Assembly: GCF_022952855.1 (NCBI RefSeq)
Contig: NZ_JALJDX010000207.1
Coordinates: forward strand, 16,997-80,996
Direction of reading: 5' to 3'
Origin: Pseudomonas sp. RGM2987
GTDB lineage: Bacteria > Pseudomonadota > Gammaproteobacteria > Pseudomonadales > Pseudomonadaceae
DNA: 64,000 nucleotides
Part shown: positions 1-8,530 of the stretch, one piece after another
How positions within the stretch are numbered: the first letter of the stretch is position 1
Layout of the letters: each line of letters begins with the position of its first letter
Program-made: the position numbers and the translations under genes
The notes under the pieces: generated by a model
Told to the model about the DNA's origin: nothing
The model's database searches: none
The model's input: the letters and a program-made list of their open reading frames with translations, nothing else

Positions 1-1
1 G

Positions 2-115
2 GCCTCGGCCTCGGGCATGCCGCCATCGCTGGCGGTGGAGTTCGGTCGCAAGGTCCTTTATCCGGCGCACCGTCCAAGCTTCGCTGAGCTGGAACAAGCG
101 GTTCGCGGTCGCTGA
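2..115 (+). CDS. motA: Flagellar stator subunit MotA (C-terminal end only)
   Basis: The open frame enters from the left edge and stops three bases before motB. It encodes the last 37 residues, with the motif GMPPSLAVEFGRKVLYP followed by RPSFAELEQAVRGR, which matches the cytoplasmic tail of proteobacterial MotA. MotA is the four-helix inner-membrane partner of MotB in the proton-driven stator. Only this end is present, so no statement about the rest of the gene is possible. The identity rests on the tail sequence together with motB directly downstream. Confidence 0.9.
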   Translation, partial: ASASGMPPSLAVEFGRKVLYPAHRPSFAELEQAVRGR

Positions 116-118
116 GTC

Positions 119-1159
119 ATGGAAAACAACCAGCCGATTATTATCAAGCGCGTCAAGCGCATCGCCGCCGGGCACCACGGCGGGGCCTGGAAAATCGCCT
201 TCGCCGACTTCGCGACGGCGATGATGGCGTTCTTCCTGGTGTTGTGGCTGCTGTCCACTGCAACCCCTGAACAGAAGATCGCCATCGCCGGCTACTTCAA
301 GGACCCGGTCGGTTTCTCCGAGAGTGGCACGCCGTATATCATCGACCTGGGCGGTACGCCGACCCTGGCGCCGGAGAGCACCCTCAACCCTGAAGTCAAA
401 TCCCAGCCCCAGCCTGACAAGGTGACGGTGGATTCCGAGCAGGTCGAAGGCATGGCCGAGCAGATCGAGCGCGAACGCCTGGAATTGCTCTTGCAGGAAT
501 TGCAGAACAAGGTTGAAGAAAACCCGCAACTGCAGAAATTCAAGGACCAGATCCTGTTCGAGATCACGCCGAACGGCTTGCGCATCCAGATCATGGACGC
601 CGAGAACCGTCCGATGTTCGACTCCGGCAGCGCACGCCTGAAGCCGTATTTCGAAGACATCCTGCTGGCCATGGCCGACACCATCAAGGCGGTGCCGAAC
701 AAGATCAGCATCAGCGGTCACACCGATGCCAAGCCTTACGTCGGCAAGGGCGACTACGGTAACTGGGAACTGTCGGCCAACCGCGCCAACGCGGCACGTC
801 GGGCCCTGGTGACCGGCAGTTATCCGGACGAGCAGGTGGCGCGGGTGGTCGGCTATGCCTCCTCGGCGCTGTTCGATCGCAAGGACCCGTTCAACCCGGT
901 CAACCGGCGTATCGACATCGTGGTACTGACCAAGAAGGCCCAGCAGGCCATCGAAGGTTCGCAAACCGATGACCCGGCGCCAGACCCGGCCCAGGGCCAG
1001 GGTGCTCCGGGCGAAGCGCCGGCGGCGACACCTGGCGCTGCGGCGGATCCGAACGCGTTGCCGGCGGACCAGCAACCCGTGCCGGCCCATGAATTGCGTG
1101 AGCGGCTGAACCTGTTCGACGACACCGCGCCGAAACCGGCCGCGCCGCCGGCGCAGTGA
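119..1159 (+). CDS. motB: Flagellar motor stator protein MotB
   Basis: MotB anchors the stator to peptidoglycan and forms the proton channel with MotA. The 346-residue product has a short cytoplasmic N-terminus, one membrane helix (about residues 27-47, FADFATAMMAFFLVLWLL) carrying the proton-binding Asp at residue 30, a periplasmic linker, and an OmpA-type peptidoglycan-binding domain at about 180-285 (motif ISGHTDAKPY and the NWELSANRANAARRALV region). The last ~60 residues are Pro/Ala-rich and look disordered. It starts three bases after the motA stop, so the two are surely co-transcribed, and a strong hairpin terminator follows. Confidence 0.96.
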   Translation: MENNQPIIIKRVKRIAAGHHGGAWKIAFADFATAMMAFFLVLWLLSTATPEQKIAIAGYFKDPVGFSESGTPYIIDLGGTPTLAPESTLNPEVKSQPQPDKVTVDSEQVEGMAEQIERERLELLLQELQNKVEENPQLQKFKDQILFEITPNGLRIQIMDAENRPMFDSGSARLKPYFEDILLAMADTIKAVPNKISISGHTDAKPYVGKGDYGNWELSANRANAARRALVTGSYPDEQVARVVGYASSALFDRKDPFNPVNRRIDIVVLTKKAQQAIEGSQTDDPAPDPAQGQGAPGEAPAATPGAAADPNALPADQQPVPAHELRERLNLFDDTAPKPAAPPAQ

Positions 1160-1163
1160 GCCC

Positions 1164-1199
1164 AAATAAAAAGCCGCGATTATTCGCGGCTTTTTATTT
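1164..1199 (+). terminator. Rho-independent terminator after motB
   Basis: A perfect palindrome with arms AAAAAGCCGCGA and TCGCGGCTTTTT around a TTAT loop, continued by more A and T on either side. The U-tract works in both directions, but only motAB enters it from close by; rsgA, convergent, ends 135 bases further on. Confidence 0.9.
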
Positions 1200-1214
1200 G
1201 AAGCTCTGGCTTTC

Positions 1215-1304
1215 GTGGCGAGGGAGCTTGCTCCCGCTGGGGTGCGTAGCAGCCCCCCTTGAGTGAGCGCTGCGCGCTCAAGCGGGAGCAAGCTCCCTCG
1301 CCAC
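1215..1304. repeat. REP doublet, family A
   Basis: Two inverted copies of the REP unit GTGGCGAGGGAGCTTGCTCC flank a short variable centre containing the inner hairpin GAGCGCTGCGCGCTC. The doublet layout is that of a REPIN. It lies between the convergent genes motB and rsgA. Confidence 0.85.
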
Positions 1305-1333
1305 AACAGAGCCCGCCCTTCAATCGCGTTAAA

Positions 1334-2365
1334 TCAATAACTGCTTTGCGGGAGGCTGGCGATGATCGAGCGATAGCTGTTCATCCGTTGCTGCTGCACG
1401 CGACCGTCTTCCAGCGCCTTGAGCAAGGCGCAGCCGGGCTCGCGGTCGTGCTTGCAATCGCGGAAGCGGCAAGTGCCGATCAGGTCGTTGAACTCGATGA
1501 ATCCAGCCTCGACATCTGCCCGGCTGACGTGGCCCAAACCGAATTCGCGGATGCCCGGGGAGTCGATCAGCTCGCCGCCGCGGGGGAAGTGGAACAAGCG
1601 CGCGGTGGTGGTGGTGTGGGTACCCTGGCCGGACAGCTCGGACAGCGGCCCGACACGAGTCTCGACTTCCGGCAGCAGGCTGTTGACCAGCGACGACTTG
1701 CCGACGCCGGACTGGCCGACGAACACGCTGATGCGCCCGTCCAGCTGCTGTTGCAGTTGCTCCATGCCGTTGCCGTGGTGGGCCGAGACTTCCAGCACCG
1801 GGTAACCCAACTGCCGATAGACCGACAGCAGCGCATTCAGCGCCGGCGCGTTGTGTTCGTCGATCAGGTCGAATTTGTTGAGCAGCAACAACGGGCGGAT
1901 GCCGGCGTGTTCGGCGGCCACCAGGTAGCGGTCGATCAGGTTGGCATGGGGCTCGGGGAGCGGGGCGAACACAATCACGATCATGTCGACATTGGCGGCC
2001 ACGGGCTTGAGCTGGCCGCGGCTGTCCGGACGGCACAGCTCGGTGTGACGCGGCAATTGCGCGACGATCACGCCGATACCCTGGTTGCCGGCCCGCCAGA
2101 CCACCTGGTCGCCGGTGACCAGTGCCGGGAGGTTGGCGCGCAGGTGGCAGCGGAACACCTGGCCAGCCAGCTCGCCTTCGCGGGCCTCGACCTCGACCTG
2201 CACGCCGAAGTGGGCGATCACCAGCCCGGTCTGTTCAGGGCCCAGGTCGCCGCCTTCCAGGGCTTCGACAGCACTGGATTCGCGTTTGGCGGCACGTGCG
2301 GCGCGCTCGCCCTGGATCTTTTCGATGCGCCAGTTTTGACGACGATTGAGTTGGCGTTTGGCCAT
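1334..2365 (-). CDS. rsgA: Ribosome small-subunit-dependent GTPase RsgA
   Basis: RsgA (YjeQ) is a circularly permuted GTPase that checks late 30S subunit maturation. The 343-residue protein has an N-terminal OB-fold region (about 60-125), then the G domain in permuted order: NKFD (G4), the Walker A motif [12 protein letters not shown] and the [10 protein letters not shown] switch region, ending in the zinc knuckle [14 protein letters not shown]. The first ~45 residues are basic and RNA-binding in character. It is convergent with motB and divergent from orn, an order usual in Pseudomonas. Length and motifs are complete. Confidence 0.97.
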   Translation of the reverse strand: MAKRQLNRRQNWRIEKIQGERAARAAKRESSAVEALEGGDLGPEQTGLVIAHFGVQVEVEAREGELAGQVFRCHLRANLPALVTGDQVVWRAGNQGIGVIVAQLPRHTELCRPDSRGQLKPVAANVDMIVIVFAPLPEPHANLIDRYLVAAEHAGIRPLLLLNKFDLIDEHNAPALNALLSVYRQLGYPVLEVSAHHGNGMEQLQQQLDGRISVFVGQSGVGKSSLVNSLLPEVETRVGPLSELSGQGTHTTTTARLFHFPRGGELIDSPGIREFGLGHVSRADVEAGFIEFNDLIGTCRFRDCKHDREPGCALLKALEDGRVQQQRMNSYRSIIASLPQSSY

Positions 2366-2440
2366 GGGTGTTCCGTATGAATAATGCAGCGATTAGGTAA
2401 AACGGCCGCGAGTTTAGCACGCCGAGGGGCTTGCCTTGGG

Positions 2441-2576
2441 TTTGTACGAGAAGTCGCCGAGCGGCGATCAGACAAGGCGAAAACAGGCGAGGAAGTGGAG
2501 TCTACTGATTGTAAATGAGCATTCCGAGCCTGTTTTCAACGCAGTATGATCGTCGCGTAGGCACTTCTCGTACAAA
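2441..2576. mobile_element. Putative MITE with 14-bp terminal inverted repeats
   Basis: The 136-bp element has terminal inverted repeats TTTGTACGAGAAGT (2441-2454) and ACTTCTCGTACAAA (2563-2576). It contains no reading frame of note and has an internal imperfect inverted pair, AAAACAGGC (2481-) against GCCTGTTTTC (2528-). The flanks CCTTGGG and CCTAGGC resemble an imperfect target duplication. It occupies the rsgA-orn intergenic region, so it may influence their divergent promoters. The class of transposase that could move it cannot be told from the element alone. Confidence 0.6.
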
Positions 2577-2617
2577 GCCTAGGCTAAACTGCGCAGCTAC
2601 TCCGAGGAGCCCTTCCT

Positions 2618-3160
2618 ATGCAAAACCCGCAGAACCTGATCTGGATCGACCTGGAAATGACCGGTCTGAATCCTGATACCGACGTCATCATCGAAATGGC
2701 CACCATCGTCACCGACAGTGACCTCAACACCCTGGCCGAAGGCCCGGTGATCGCCATCCATCACAGCGATGAGATCCTGGCCGGCATGGATGAATGGAAC
2801 ACCCGCCAGCACGGCGGCTCGGGCCTGACCCAGCGGGTACGCGAGAGCAAAGTCAGCATGGCCGAGGCCGAGGCCCAGACCATCGCGTTCCTGGAACAAT
2901 GGGTACCCAAGGGCAAGTCGCCGATCTGCGGCAACAGCATCTGCCAGGACCGGCGCTTCCTGTATACCCACATGAAATCCCTGGAAAGCTACTTCCATTA
3001 CCGCAACCTGGACGTCTCCACTCTCAAGGAACTGGCCGCGCGCTGGGCGCCGGAAGTGCGCGACAGCTTCAAGAAGGGCGGCAGCCACCTGGCCCTGGAC
3101 GACATCCGCGAGTCCATCGCCGAGTTGCAGCATTACCGCAAGCACTTCATCAAGTTCTAA
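2618..3160 (+). CDS. orn: Oligoribonuclease
   Basis: Orn is the 3'-5' exonuclease that clears 2-5 nt RNAs, including pGpG from cyclic-di-GMP turnover, and is essential in many Gammaproteobacteria. The 180-residue product shows the DEDDh signature: WIDLEMTGL near the N-terminus supplies the first Asp and Glu, a central Asp lies in the NSICQDRRF block, and [11 protein letters not shown] supplies the C-terminal His and Asp. The start follows a GGAGCCC ribosome-binding site. The length equals the family norm. It is transcribed away from rsgA. Confidence 0.97.
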   Translation: MQNPQNLIWIDLEMTGLNPDTDVIIEMATIVTDSDLNTLAEGPVIAIHHSDEILAGMDEWNTRQHGGSGLTQRVRESKVSMAEAEAQTIAFLEQWVPKGKSPICGNSICQDRRFLYTHMKSLESYFHYRNLDVSTLKELAARWAPEVRDSFKKGGSHLALDDIRESIAELQHYRKHFIKF

Positions 3161-3184
3161 GACGCTGCGGCAAGAGCGCTTTTT

Positions 3185-3316
3185 GTGGCGAGGGGATTTA
3201 TCCCCGCTGGGTTGCGCAGCAACCCTCAAACCTGACGCCTCGCTGTGTCAGGTTGGCCAGGGGAGCGGCTGCATGGGGCTGCTGCGCAGCCCAACGGGGA
3301 TAAATCCCCTCGCCAC
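3185..3316. repeat. REP doublet, family A variant
   Basis: Outer inverted arms GTGGCGAGGGGATTTATCCC and its complement enclose two further short hairpins (GGGTTGCGCAGCAACCC and GGGCTGCTGCGCAGCCC). The core differs from other copies in the window by ATTTAT in place of CTTGCT. It lies between orn and the TRIC gene. Confidence 0.8.
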
Positions 3317-3405
3317 AGTTCTGTATTTGCAGGGTCGATGATCGCCCTCTTTTGGTGCCTGCTCGAAATGGCTAGACTGCGCGCCTTCCCGTTAGGACCG
3401 CCATC

Positions 3406-4017
3406 ATGCTGTTGATGCTCTATCTGATCGCCATCACCGCCGAAGCCATGACCGGCGCACTGTCCGCCGGGCGGCGGGGCATGGACTGGTTCGGCGTAGT
3501 GCTGATCGCCTGCGTCACGGCGCTGGGTGGCGGCTCGGTGCGTGACGTGCTGCTCGGGCATTACCCGCTGACCTGGGTCAAGCACCCGGAATACCTGGTG
3601 CTGACCACGGCGGCGGCGATGCTGACGGTGTTCCTGGCGCGCTGGATGCGTCACCTGCGCTCGCTGTTCCTGGTGCTCGACGCCGTGGGCCTGGTGGCCT
3701 TCACCCTGATCGGTTGCATGACCGCCCTGGAAATGGGCCACGGCATGCTGGTGGCGTCGGTCAGTGGTGTGATCACCGGCGTGTTCGGCGGCATCCTGCG
3801 CGACATCTTCTGCAACGATATTCCGCTGATCTTCCGTCGCGAGCTGTATGCCAGCGTCTCGTTTGCCGCCGCGTGGTGCTATCTGCTGTGCGTGTACCTG
3901 CAATTGCCCAGCGAACAGGCGATTCTCATCACCTTGTTCGGCGGTTTCCTGCTAAGGCTGCTGGCGATCCGCTTTCATTGGGAGATGCCGAAGTTCGTCT
4001 ACAACGACGAAGTCTGA
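3406..4017 (+). CDS. TRIC-type trimeric cation channel family protein (YicG-like)
   Basis: The 203-residue protein is nearly all membrane: about seven hydrophobic segments with two internally related halves, the UPF0126 architecture. Each half carries a glycine-rich kinked helix, seen as LGGGSVRDVLLG at about 44 and ITGVFGGILRDIF at about 122. Bacterial members of this family form K+-permeable trimeric channels; the physiological role here is unknown. Its last 19 bases overlap the convergent queG gene. Identity as family member is firm, function is inferred from the family. Confidence 0.85.
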   Translation: MLLMLYLIAITAEAMTGALSAGRRGMDWFGVVLIACVTALGGGSVRDVLLGHYPLTWVKHPEYLVLTTAAAMLTVFLARWMRHLRSLFLVLDAVGLVAFTLIGCMTALEMGHGMLVASVSGVITGVFGGILRDIFCNDIPLIFRRELYASVSFAAAWCYLLCVYLQLPSEQAILITLFGGFLLRLLAIRFHWEMPKFVYNDEV

Positions 4018-5078
4018 CGCTCGGCGTGCTGGCGCAGCGCCCACTCCACGTGTTCGCGCACCAGTTCCGACGGATAATCACGCCGCGCCTCCAGGGCCTG
4101 CATCACCGGGATGGTTGACGGTGCGTTGCCCAAGCCCACCGCCAGGTTGCGCAGCCAGCGCTCGTAACCGGCGCGGCGCAGCGGCGAGCCTTCGGTGCTG
4201 CTGAGGAATTTTTCCTCGTCCCACAGAAACAGCTCGGCCAGACCGGCATTGTCCAGGTTGTGTCGCGGTTTGAAATCGCTTTCTGCCGAGGGGCGGGCGA
4301 AGCGGTTCCACGGGCAGACGATCTGGCAGTCATCGCAGCCGAATACCCGGTTGCCGATCAGCGGCCGCAATTCTTCGGGGATGGCGCTCTTCAGTTCGAT
4401 GGTCAGGTAGGAAATGCAGCGGCGGGCATCCAGCACGTAGGGCCCGACGAAAGCGTTCGTAGGACAGATGTCCAGGCACGCGGTGCATTTTCCACAGTGT
4501 TCGCTGGCCTGGGGCGGGTCCACTGGCAATGGCAGGTCGACAAACAGTTCGCTCAGGAAGAAGTAACTGCCGGCCTTGCGGTTCAGCACCAGGGTGTTTT
4601 TGCCGATCCAGCCCAGTCCGGCCTGTTCGGCGATGGCTTTCTCCAGCACCGGTGCGCTGTCGACGAAGGCGCGATAGCCGAAAGGGCCGATGGCTGCCTG
4701 GATTTTTTCTGCCAGTTGTTGCACGCGTTTACGGATCAATTTGTGGTAATCGCGGCCCAACGCATAACGCGAGACGTAGGCTTTTTCCGGTTGGCCGAGC
4801 ATTTGCGCCATGTGCGTGTCGCCCGGCAGGTAGTCCATGCGCAGGGACACCACCCGCAACGTGCCCGGCACCAGTTCCTCGGGGTGCGAGCGTTTGCTGC
4901 CGTGGGCGCCCATGTAGTCCATCTCGCCGTGGTAGCCGGCCTCGAGCCAGCGTTGCAGGTGTTGCTCATGCTCGGCGAGGTCCAGGCCGCTGATGCCGAC
5001 CTGCTGGAAACCCAGCTCGCGGCCCCAGTCCTTGATGGATTGGGCGAGGGCGGGCAGGTCGGTGGGAATGGCAGGCAT
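3999..5078 (-). CDS. queG: Epoxyqueuosine reductase QueG
   Basis: QueG reduces epoxyqueuosine to queuosine in tRNA, the last step of the pathway, with a cobalamin cofactor and two [4Fe-4S] clusters. The cluster ligands are plain: CGKCTACLDICPTNA and CDDCQIVCPWN. The start at 5078 (MPAIPTDLPALA) gives 359 residues, near the family length; the open frame runs further upstream to 5450, but that part lies over nnr and is not queG-like. It is divergent from nnr with 63 bases between starts and overlaps the TRIC gene end by 19 bases. Confidence 0.95.
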   Translation of the reverse strand: MPAIPTDLPALAQSIKDWGRELGFQQVGISGLDLAEHEQHLQRWLEAGYHGEMDYMGAHGSKRSHPEELVPGTLRVVSLRMDYLPGDTHMAQMLGQPEKAYVSRYALGRDYHKLIRKRVQQLAEKIQAAIGPFGYRAFVDSAPVLEKAIAEQAGLGWIGKNTLVLNRKAGSYFFLSELFVDLPLPVDPPQASEHCGKCTACLDICPTNAFVGPYVLDARRCISYLTIELKSAIPEELRPLIGNRVFGCDDCQIVCPWNRFARPSAESDFKPRHNLDNAGLAELFLWDEEKFLSSTEGSPLRRAGYERWLRNLAVGLGNAPSTIPVMQALEARRDYPSELVREHVEWALRQHAERQTSSL

Positions 5079-5141
5079 GAGGCGAGAGAAACCGGAGCTG
5101 AGATGCGTATAATTCTGCCAGACATCGGAGCCCGAAGACGC

Positions 5142-6641
5142 ATGCCGCACACTAAAGATGATTTTCCCGACGCGCTGTACAGCGCTGCGCAGGTCCGGGC
5201 CCTCGATGCGCAACTGATCGCGGCGGGCACGGCCGGTTTTGAATTGATGCAGCGCGCCGCCCGCGCCACCTGGCGGGCCATCGTGCGGCGCTGGCCGGAT
5301 GCCGACGAGTTGACGGTGCTGGCCGGGCATGGCAACAACGCTGGCGACGGTTACCTGGTGGCGACCCTGGCCCGGCGCGCCGGCTGGTCGGTGCGGGTGC
5401 TGACGGTGGGCGAGCCGCGGCGATTGCAGGGCGATGCGGCCAATGCCCACGCCGAGGCGGTCGCCGTGGGCGTGCCGGTAGAGCCGTGGTCGGATGAGTC
5501 ACCCATGCGCGGTGTGTTGCTGGACGCCTTGCTTGGCACCGGCTTGAGCGGCGAGGTCCGCGAGCCCTATATCCGCGCCATCGACACGATCAATGTCAGC
5601 GGCCTGCCGGTTGCGGCGGTGGATATCCCTTCGGGCTTGTGTGCCGACACCGGCCGGGTGCTGGGTACGGCGGTCTCGGCTGACCTGACCGTGACCTTTA
5701 TTGGCTTGAAGCTGGGGCTGTTCACGGGCGAGGCGGCGGATCGGGTCGGTGAACTGGTGTTCAACGACCTGCACGCCGATCCTGACCTCATCGAAGCGGC
5801 GCCGGCCTGCGCTCGATTGCTCCTGCCGAGCAATCTCCCACGTCTGGTGCCGCGCCCTGCCACGTCCCACAAAGGCAAGTTCGGCCATGTGCTGTTGATC
5901 GGCGGCGACCGGGGCTTCGGCGGCGCCATCCAGATGAGTGCCGAAAGCGCGTTGCGCTGCGGTGCCGGCATGATTTCCATGGCGACCCGCAGCGAACACG
6001 TACCGGCCGCATTGACCCGGCTGCCGGAAGTGATGGTGCAGGGCTCCGGCTCGGCAAACCAGTTGATGGGGTTGCTGCAGCAGGCCAGTGTGCTGGTGGT
6101 CGGGCCGGGCCTGGGCCAGGCGGCCTGGGGGCGCAGTCTGCTGTCGGCAGCAGCCGATGCGCCACTGCCCCAGGTGTGGGACGCCGATGCGCTGAACCTG
6201 CTCGGCAGCGGTGCGGTCAGTCTGCCTGAGCAATGTGTCATCACCCCGCACCCGGGCGAGGCGGCGCGGCTGCTGGAGATATCCACCGCCCAGGTGCAGG
6301 CTGATCGTCCGGCGGCGGCCCACGCCCTGAGCCAGAAATACGCCGCCACGGTGATTCTCAAGGGCGCCGGCAGCCTGATTGCCAGCCCGGATGGTCGCCT
6401 GGCGGTTTGCGCTCAGGGCCATCCGGCCATGGCCACCGCCGGCCTGGGGGATGTACTGGCCGGCGTGGTCGGCGCCTTGTTGGCCCAGGGCATGGAACAT
6501 TTCGAGGCTGCGTGCCTGGCGGTCTGGCTGCACGCCAACGCCGGCACCCAGGTCGGTCGGGCGGGCCGGGGGCTGGCGGCCACCGATCTGATCCCGGCCA
6601 TTCGTCAGTTGTTGGAGGAGCATTCACCGTGTCTGAAGTAA
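5142..6641 (+). CDS. nnr: Bifunctional NAD(P)H-hydrate epimerase / ADP-dependent dehydratase
   Basis: The enzyme repairs hydrated NAD(P)H. The 499-residue protein joins an N-terminal YjeF epimerase domain (about 1-215; GHGNNAGDGYLVA and DALLGTGLSG) to a C-terminal ribokinase-like dehydratase (about 225-490; HKGKFGHVLLIGGDRG, DADALNLL, TPHPGEAARL, GLGDVLAG). The start at 5142 (MPHTKDDFPDALY) is preferred: the frame stays open much further left, but only over queG. It heads a long operon and its end overlaps tsaE by 13 bases, as in many Proteobacteria. Confidence 0.95.
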   Translation: MPHTKDDFPDALYSAAQVRALDAQLIAAGTAGFELMQRAARATWRAIVRRWPDADELTVLAGHGNNAGDGYLVATLARRAGWSVRVLTVGEPRRLQGDAANAHAEAVAVGVPVEPWSDESPMRGVLLDALLGTGLSGEVREPYIRAIDTINVSGLPVAAVDIPSGLCADTGRVLGTAVSADLTVTFIGLKLGLFTGEAADRVGELVFNDLHADPDLIEAAPACARLLLPSNLPRLVPRPATSHKGKFGHVLLIGGDRGFGGAIQMSAESALRCGAGMISMATRSEHVPAALTRLPEVMVQGSGSANQLMGLLQQASVLVVGPGLGQAAWGRSLLSAAADAPLPQVWDADALNLLGSGAVSLPEQCVITPHPGEAARLLEISTAQVQADRPAAAHALSQKYAATVILKGAGSLIASPDGRLAVCAQGHPAMATAGLGDVLAGVVGALLAQGMEHFEAACLAVWLHANAGTQVGRAGRGLAATDLIPAIRQLLEEHSPCLK

Positions 6642-7096
6642 CCCTGTACGTGGCGGACGAACCTGCCATGACGGAACTGGGTGCCCGCATCGCGCGCATC
6701 ACCGCAGGCCATGGCCTGATATTTCTCGAAGGCGATCTCGGCGCGGGGAAAACCACCCTGTCCCGGGGCATTATCCGCGGCCTTGGGCACATTGGCTCGG
6801 TCAAGAGCCCGACCTTCACCCTGGTCGAGCCCTACGAGATCGGCGACATTCGCGCTTTCCATTTCGACCTGTACCGACTGGTGGACCCCGAAGAGCTGGA
6901 ATTCCTGGGTATCCGCGATTATTTCGAAGATGACGCACTGTGCCTGATCGAATGGCCCCGCAAGGGTGCAGGCTTTTTGCCAAAGCCTGACCTGACCATT
7001 ACCATTGGCGCGCATAACGGCGGGCGTTCGCTGAAACTGACGCCGCAAGGCTCGCGTGGCGAGTCGTGGTGTGCCGCTTTGGCATTGGAAAACTAA
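6629..7096 (+). CDS. tsaE: tRNA threonylcarbamoyladenosine ATPase subunit TsaE
   Basis: TsaE is the P-loop ATPase that works with TsaB and TsaD to make t6A at position 37 of ANN-reading tRNAs. The 155-residue product has Walker A GDLGAGKTTLSRG, the conserved SPTFTLVEPY and FHFDLYRL blocks, and an acidic IEWP motif near the end. The GTG start at 6629 sits behind the strong site TTGGAGGAG, inside the end of nnr, so translation is probably coupled. Length and motifs are complete. Confidence 0.95.
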   Translation: MSEVTLYVADEPAMTELGARIARITAGHGLIFLEGDLGAGKTTLSRGIIRGLGHIGSVKSPTFTLVEPYEIGDIRAFHFDLYRLVDPEELEFLGIRDYFEDDALCLIEWPRKGAGFLPKPDLTITIGAHNGGRSLKLTPQGSRGESWCAALALEN

Positions 7097-7099
7097 TTG

Positions 7100-8530
7100 A
7101 TGATGGGGTTTGGTATGCGCTTTCGCGCGGTGGTTGCTGTCGTAGGACTGTTGCTTACGGCACTGGCCGTCGATGCTGTGGCTGAGACGAAGGTCAACAG
7201 CGTTCGCCTCTGGCGGGCGCCGGACAACACGCGCCTGGTGTTCGACCTGACGGGCCCGGTGCAACACAGCGTATTCACCCTGACCGCCCCGGATCGCCTG
7301 GTGATCGACATCAATGGTGCGTCCCTTGGCGCGCCGTTGAACGTGGCGACCGCCAACACGCCGATCACTGCGATGCGTTCGGCCCAGCGCACGCCGACCG
7401 ACCTGCGGGTGGTCATCGACCTGAAGAAGGCCGTGACCCCGAAAAGCTTCACCCTGGCCCCGAACGCCCAGTATGGCAATCGGCTGGTGGTGGATCTGTT
7501 CGACAACCCGGCCGATGCCGCGCCGCCACCTCCACCGCCGACCAATGTCGCCACGGTGCCGGCGGTACCGGTCACCCCGTCTGAACCGGCGATCAAGCTG
7601 CCACCGGCCCCGGCCGGCAAGCGTGACATCATCGTGGTGATCGACGCCGGTCACGGCGGTGAAGACCCGGGAGCCTCGGGCTCGCGCGGGCAGCGGGAAA
7701 AAGACGTGGTGCTGTCCATTGCTCGTGAGCTGCAACGCCAGGTCAACGGCATGAAAGGCTTCCGCGCCGAGCTGACCCGCACCGGCGACTATTTCATTCC
7801 ATTGCGCGGCCGTACCGAAATCGCCCGCAAGAAAGGCGCCGACCTGTTCGTCTCCATTCACGCCGACGCCGCGCCTTCGGCAGCGGCCTTCGGTGCCTCG
7901 GTGTTTGCCCTGTCCGACCGTGGGGCCACTTCCGAGACCGCCCGCTGGCTGGCCGACAGCGAAAACCGTTCCGACCTGATCGGTGGGGCCGGCAACGTCA
8001 GCCTCGACGACAAGGACCGGATGCTCGCCGGTGTGCTGCTCGACCTGTCGATGACCGCCTCGCTGACCTCCAGCCTCAACGTCGGCCAGAAAGTCCTGAG
8101 CAACATCGGCCGCGTCACGCCGTTGCACAAGCAGCGTGTCGAGCAGGCCGGGTTCATGGTGCTGAAGTCGCCGGATATCCCGTCGATCCTGGTGGAAACC
8201 GGCTTCATCTCCAACTCCAACGAAGCGTCCAAACTGTCGTCGTCCAGCCACCAGCAGGCGCTCGCTCGTTCCATCAGCAGCGGCGTGCGGCAGTTCTTCC
8301 AACAGAACCCGCCGCCCGGCACCTACATCGCCTGGCTGCGTGATTCCGGCAAGATCGCCCAAGGCCCGCGGGACCATCGGGTCAGCCCGGGCGAAACCCT
8401 GGCGATGATTGCCGTGCGCTACCAGGTATCGCCTGCCACCTTGCGCAGCGCCAATAACCTCAAGAGCGACGAACTCAAGATCGGCCAGACCCTGACGATT
8501 CCGGGCAACGAAGTGGCGTCCAAAGAATGA
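7100..8530 (+). CDS. amiB: N-acetylmuramoyl-L-alanine amidase (AmiB type, with LysM)
   Basis: This periplasmic zinc amidase cleaves the peptide from muramic acid during septum splitting. Order of parts: signal peptide (to about residue 30, ending AVA before ET), AMIN domain (about 30-130), Pro-rich linker with a run of prolines, Amidase_3 catalytic domain (about 175-400; [41 protein letters not shown] supply the zinc and catalytic residues), and a C-terminal LysM repeat (about 425-472). Starts at 7100, 7103 or 7115 are all possible; 7115 gives the most typical signal peptide. It overlaps mutL by four bases. Confidence 0.94.
   Translation: MMGFGMRFRAVVAVVGLLLTALAVDAVAETKVNSVRLWRAPDNTRLVFDLTGPVQHSVFTLTAPDRLVIDINGASLGAPLNVATANTPITAMRSAQRTPTDLRVVIDLKKAVTPKSFTLAPNAQYGNRLVVDLFDNPADAAPPPPPPTNVATVPAVPVTPSEPAIKLPPAPAGKRDIIVVIDAGHGGEDPGASGSRGQREKDVVLSIARELQRQVNGMKGFRAELTRTGDYFIPLRGRTEIARKKGADLFVSIHADAAPSAAAFGASVFALSDRGATSETARWLADSENRSDLIGGAGNVSLDDKDRMLAGVLLDLSMTASLTSSLNVGQKVLSNIGRVTPLHKQRVEQAGFMVLKSPDIPSILVETGFISNSNEASKLSSSSHQQALARSISSGVRQFFQQNPPPGTYIAWLRDSGKIAQGPRDHRVSPGETLAMIAVRYQVSPATLRSANNLKSDELKIGQTLTIPGNEVASKE

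Noticed and set aside
1259..2380. A 373-codon open frame on the plus strand opposite rsgA.
   Set aside because: It runs antisense across a complete rsgA with all GTPase motifs; long antisense frames are common in GC-rich DNA with strong third-position bias, and its product has no family features.
5079..5450. An extended N-terminus for queG (up to 124 extra residues).
   Set aside because: The extension lies over nnr coding sequence and would make QueG far longer than its family; the start at 5078 gives the normal length.
5499..6623. A 374-codon minus-strand frame over nnr.
   Set aside because: Composition (His, Gln, Arg, Gly rich) is typical of an antisense shadow, and nnr is fully supported by its motifs.
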